Origin: Mactra quadrangularis
Lineage: Eukaryota > Mollusca > Bivalvia > Venerida > Mactridae
Length of the DNA: 64,000 nucleotides
Direction: 5' to 3'
Assembly (NCBI GenBank): GCA_025267735.1
Contig: CM046311.1
Location: 25,337,020 to 25,401,019, forward strand
Positions 60,125 to 64,000 of the stretch are shown in pieces. Each line of letters opens with the position of its first letter. Positions within the stretch are counted from its first letter, which is position 1. The notes beneath the pieces are model-generated. The model had not been told where the DNA came from. It did no database searches and saw nothing but the letters and a program-made list of their open reading frames with translations. A program made the translations under genes and the position numbers.

Positions 60125-63100
60125 CACTCAATGTCAAAAAAAGTGAACAATTTCACATTTTCAATGTCCCTTCGCCCTCATTTTTTTAAAACAGAAGGTA
60201 TCTGAGATTTTTTCTCATTAGATGATGTATACAACATATAAGTACCTCCAACAAGAGTTTTGTCCCTCATTGAACATACTTTCTGGTGAAAACTTTAATC
60301 CAAAAATACCAAAACTGTTGATTTTCCGTTGTCCCTGCATAGGGTACTTGTTTTGACTAAAATATAATTTTGAAATAATACACCGTTTTGCTGCAAATGT
60401 TACCTTTACTAATGGTCATTTGGGGTAATTCAATGAAAACATAACCTTCCGAAATCAGACAAAAAAATTTGCTAAAATTAAAAATTATTTTCCTGTGTCC
60501 CAAAATTGGATGTAAGATACGTTAACAGTTATGGACATCATGCATTAAGTCCAAATATTGACAATTTCACTCGGATTTATGCCAATATAAACTCCCAATT
60601 GGTTAATGTAAGAGATAAAAAAGGCTTTTGGCGTCTAAGATCTAATACAGATTAACCATATTTTTTAAGTAATGAAAAATTGAATTGTTACTTTAAGATT
60701 TGATAAGATACGTTAACTTTCAATATGTTACAACACATAAGCTAGTTCAGAAAGCAGGCAGAGTTACCTAATTTCACAATGCCTACTTCATGCAGGCATA
60801 ATCCAGAGAAATTTCATCCTCGAAAAGTCCGATATGCTTACTTTATGGTAAAAAATAGTAAATGTCAATAAGATACGTTAACATAAGATACGTTAACACG
60901 TACCTGATATTTCAATATTTGTCGAAAATAAATCATCTTTGGATTTACTTTCTAGCCAATTGCGTTGCTAATTACCAAAATTTCCACTCAAAACAGAAGT
61001 TGTAAAGTATTCCTGGCGATTATGACTAAACAATCAAGCATTTTATGACAACTCCAGAAAACTGAAGCCTTCTAGTTATTTTTTATATTTAAGACAGTTA
61101 AACTTGCTTTTCATGTGTAACAAAGACAAGTCAGAACAATTGTATGCATTGTACATGTCTTATTTGCTAATTGATACCAACAGACATAAACAAACTTGTT
61201 CAACGTATCTTACTCAATGTTAACGTATCTTACATTGTTTAAAAGACATGATATAACAAGTAAATACAAAGTTATAGGATGTTAACTTATTAGAATTATA
61301 AAGTAAAATGGACAACTTTTGATATAAAACCTAAAAAAACCATTTCTTTCATTGAGTATTTGACAAAACTTATACATTGTAGTAAAGGTTAACGTATCTT
61401 TCTTTCCAGCTTAAGTATCTTAAAATACTAATGTACAGGATGAAAAAATAGACTAGAGCTTAATACCAGCAAGGGTACAAGAAATGAAAAATGACAAATG
61501 GTCAAATATACCTTCTGAATATGGAGCAAAATTAAACGCTTAATCAAACAAAGTAACAATAAAATGTCCGAGTATTTCAACAAAAGTAAATTTATCTGCA
61601 AAAAACACATTCCGAATGATTTAGGAAAAAACAACAACAGAAGAATGCATTACAAATGAGGCTTTTAAGCACCCAGCACAATCTACAAGTTTAAATGAGA
61701 AAGAAAAATAAGGTTTCAGGTAAATTCAATATTGAAAAAGTTCTGAATATAGTTTGAGCAAGTACATCAGTCCAATGTACACGACAGATAGACAAAACAA
61801 GATTTTTTTTTTTTTTAAATGCCAATTTGTGACCTAGAAAAACAAAGGGCCACCTTGTAGATATAAGACAAAGGTCAGCGGCATACAGAAGTTGGTCTTG
61901 AAATGATCAGGTGAAAACGCTTAAACAAAATTATGAACCTTTTTTAAAAAAGAAAAATATGCAAAAGTCTTAACATGAATTCAGATTGTAAGGAATTACC
62001 ATACGACTAAAACTAATGGAAACAAAACCTCGTCCAGCACACCAGGATCTAAAACCAAATTAAAACTCAATGGTACAGGTATAGTTTCGGACATATTTCC
62101 ACAGAAACTCAAGAAACACTTTTTATGCAAATAATGTAATCGAAAAAGTTTAATTTCATATAACAACGCCACGGTCCAAAACGGTACACCAGCAGAAAGA
62201 AGGACAAGTTGAAAATATATTTAGATAGTTGGACTTTTAAAACAAATTGTAGAACCTCTACCTTGTTGAAAAACAAATCGACAATTTTGTTGCAATAAAG
62301 CTGACAGCAGCTGTCTAATGAAACAGATAATATGTAAAGTTGTATGAAAATGGACCATATATTTTGAACTCTTAAGTCATGAACTGATTTTGATAAATGA
62401 GTAAGATACGTTAACAGATACAAAATAAATGTTAACAGAAAAAACCCAATAGATATGTCTTCTGTCTGATAAATAAACATATTTGAAGCAAAAGAGCTAG
62501 CATTGTTTTGATTTTAACATAAATTGTGCCTTAACTAGAACGTCTTTTAAAATAAACGGCAGTGGAACTTATGTGAATTGAAAAAGTAAGATACGTTACC
62601 TTTTAGGGTTTACCAATGTGAACATTTGATTGTTGTCTAAACAAACTTAAGTTTAATTTTAGATTATCGTTTCGAAGTGTTTGAAAGCAAATGCAAGCAT
62701 AATTTTTGCTTATTGATTACATTTACCTCAGACATATGTTAATAATTTTTTAGTAAGATACGTTATTATTTACCTTGTACAAATTAAGTGATTAAACCTT
62801 ACACTAGGAACATAGTAGCGGCATTAGAACTGGGTTTTTAGTGTGTTCTTACATTGACTCCTGTGCTACGGTTTTATTGTTTTATTAGCGCTAGTAATTC
62901 CTAAATAAAACGAATTGATTTAGAAACACCTTCAAATTAAAAAACAATCATTGTGTTTTTTGTTGAATCAAGGACAAATAGAACTTCATGTCATAAGAAA
63001 TATATAAATAATTGTCATAAAGTTTACCGTCATACTCTGAAATACCTTTTAATAAATAATTATTAGATTTGCTACTGTCTATCGGTTCTAGAATTTTTAT

Positions 63101-63314
63101 TTTAAGAATCTTAACGTATCTTACTCTACATTTATATTACCTTTCGTTAAGCCATGACAACTTTCAGTACAGTCCTTTATAAAATCTCCGATGCGTATTT
63201 TCTACTTCCAAATAGGTTAGTGTTAAAGATTATAATGATAAAAGATGTTAAACTCCTACTTCATTTTTGATCAATTGTCAAATTCTAATTGTGCACTTTT
63301 TTTTACATTGAGTG
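60125..63314. mobile_element. CACTA-like element, 3.2 kb, with dispersed GTAAGATACGTTAAC motif
   Basis: The ends begin CACTCAATGT and are inverted over 28 bp with two mismatches; TCAA lies directly outside both ends. Eleven copies of a 13-15 bp motif, GTAAGATACGTTAAC or part of it, occur inside in both orientations. Subterminal short repeats bound by transposase are typical of CACTA (En/Spm) elements. No transposase is recognised, so it would be non-autonomous. Confidence 0.7.
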
Positions 63315-64000
63315 TCAAAGAAGCGAAATCAGCCACAGCCTGACACATGGAAACAACTCATAGATAAGTTAATATATCAATGAAAAATATATTATGCAAA
63401 CAATAGCCACTTAGAGACCACCTGAGCCCCATGTGCACCAAATAAAAAATGTTTCAGTGACGCAACGTTCAATTTTCCAGTCTTTCGTAAGCAAAATGTT
63501 TGCCCTTCTGTTCACATATTAATCTATGTTCGGTTCAAGGCTCAAACCTATGATTATTTTATCATGTAGGGAGACCGTTGCGCAAGACCTTATTCAGAAC
63601 TCAAATTTGTACGTTTTCTGTTTGTGCGCAGGCGGTGCAAACAATTTCAGATTATTGGTGAAAAGCATGAAACACGGATAAAATCCTATAGTTCTTAGTA
63701 CGTATTGTGAAAGTTAGTTTATATCGCAGATGAAACCCTTAATATTCGAATTCTAGAAATTGTCTATTGGTCATCATTTTCAACAGTTATACACATCGTT
63801 GACAACTTGAGACTTTTCAATGTCATTTTGGCCTCGCTGAGCGCTAAAGCAATGTCTACCATGTTTCTATTGTCCAGTGCAAGAATAAAACTATTTCTGC
63901 TATGATTTTGTCTATGCTATTGCTCAATAAAACACTCACTGGACGCCAAGATCACAGCATGCTAAGAACACATTCACTTTTATTCAAAATAAAACTTTTC
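63315..64000. other. Right edge of the window
   Basis: A fragment of the fold-back family seen at 40612-40857 lies at about 63560-63700 ('gaccttattcagaactcaaa', 'gcggtgcaaac'). No gene is visible. Confidence 0.4.

Overview
The window reads as nuclear DNA of an animal, most likely a bivalve mollusc. It is AT-rich and intron-rich, and it is crowded with tRNA-headed SINEs, short inverted-repeat transposons and minisatellites. Two dispersed repeat types familiar from bivalve genomes are present: 160-170 bp subunit elements ending in 'gagctaaaa', and 'tgaccttgacctttgacc' elements ending in (ggac)n. The bivalve assignment is inference; no species is claimed.

One gene dominates, on the minus strand from about 58.0 kb down to 5.4 kb. 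Exons were found by joining GT/AG-bounded pieces whose phases agree. Seventeen coding exons give an open frame of 5,394 nt (1,797 aa): signal peptide, two Ig-like domains, a two-module cytokine-receptor homology domain, three fibronectin type III domains, one transmembrane helix, a short box-1-like segment and a cytoplasmic tail of about 1,000 residues. This is the layout of a class I (gp130/LIFR/Domeless-like) cytokine receptor, and most intron phases follow the canonical pattern for that family. The signal-peptide exon and 5' UTR exons are the least certain part.

The last exon carries about 30 tandem 13-residue units with core DNP(Y/C)VTSPDLGR, encoded by a 39-bp minisatellite. Each unit offers either a tyrosine or a cysteine at the same place. 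A single Y-x-x-Q motif lies before the array.

Layout by coordinate: 1-5.4 kb, 3' flank with a subunit repeat (2.26-3.10 kb) and nested SINEs (4.84-5.34 kb). 5.4-8.3 kb, tail exon. 8.3-18.6 kb, juxtamembrane, TM and last FN3 exons, with a 53-bp array (9.1-10.4 kb) and several MITEs. 18.6-22.9 kb, a large inverted repeat and a 61-bp array whose every unit contains a copy of the neighbouring splice donor. 22.8-34.5 kb, exons of the FN3 and cytokine-receptor modules. 34.5-44.1 kb, a 28-bp array, a 2.5-kb array of a 20-bp unit and two Ig exons. 44-55 kb, a very long first coding intron holding fold-back elements, Tc1/mariner-type MITEs and a 55-bp array. 55.05-60.10 kb, two nested TTAA-flanked inverted-repeat elements that enclose the candidate 5' exons. 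60.1-63.3 kb, a CACTA-like element with 11 scattered copies of a 13-15 bp motif. No second convincing protein gene, true tRNA, rRNA or CRISPR was found.
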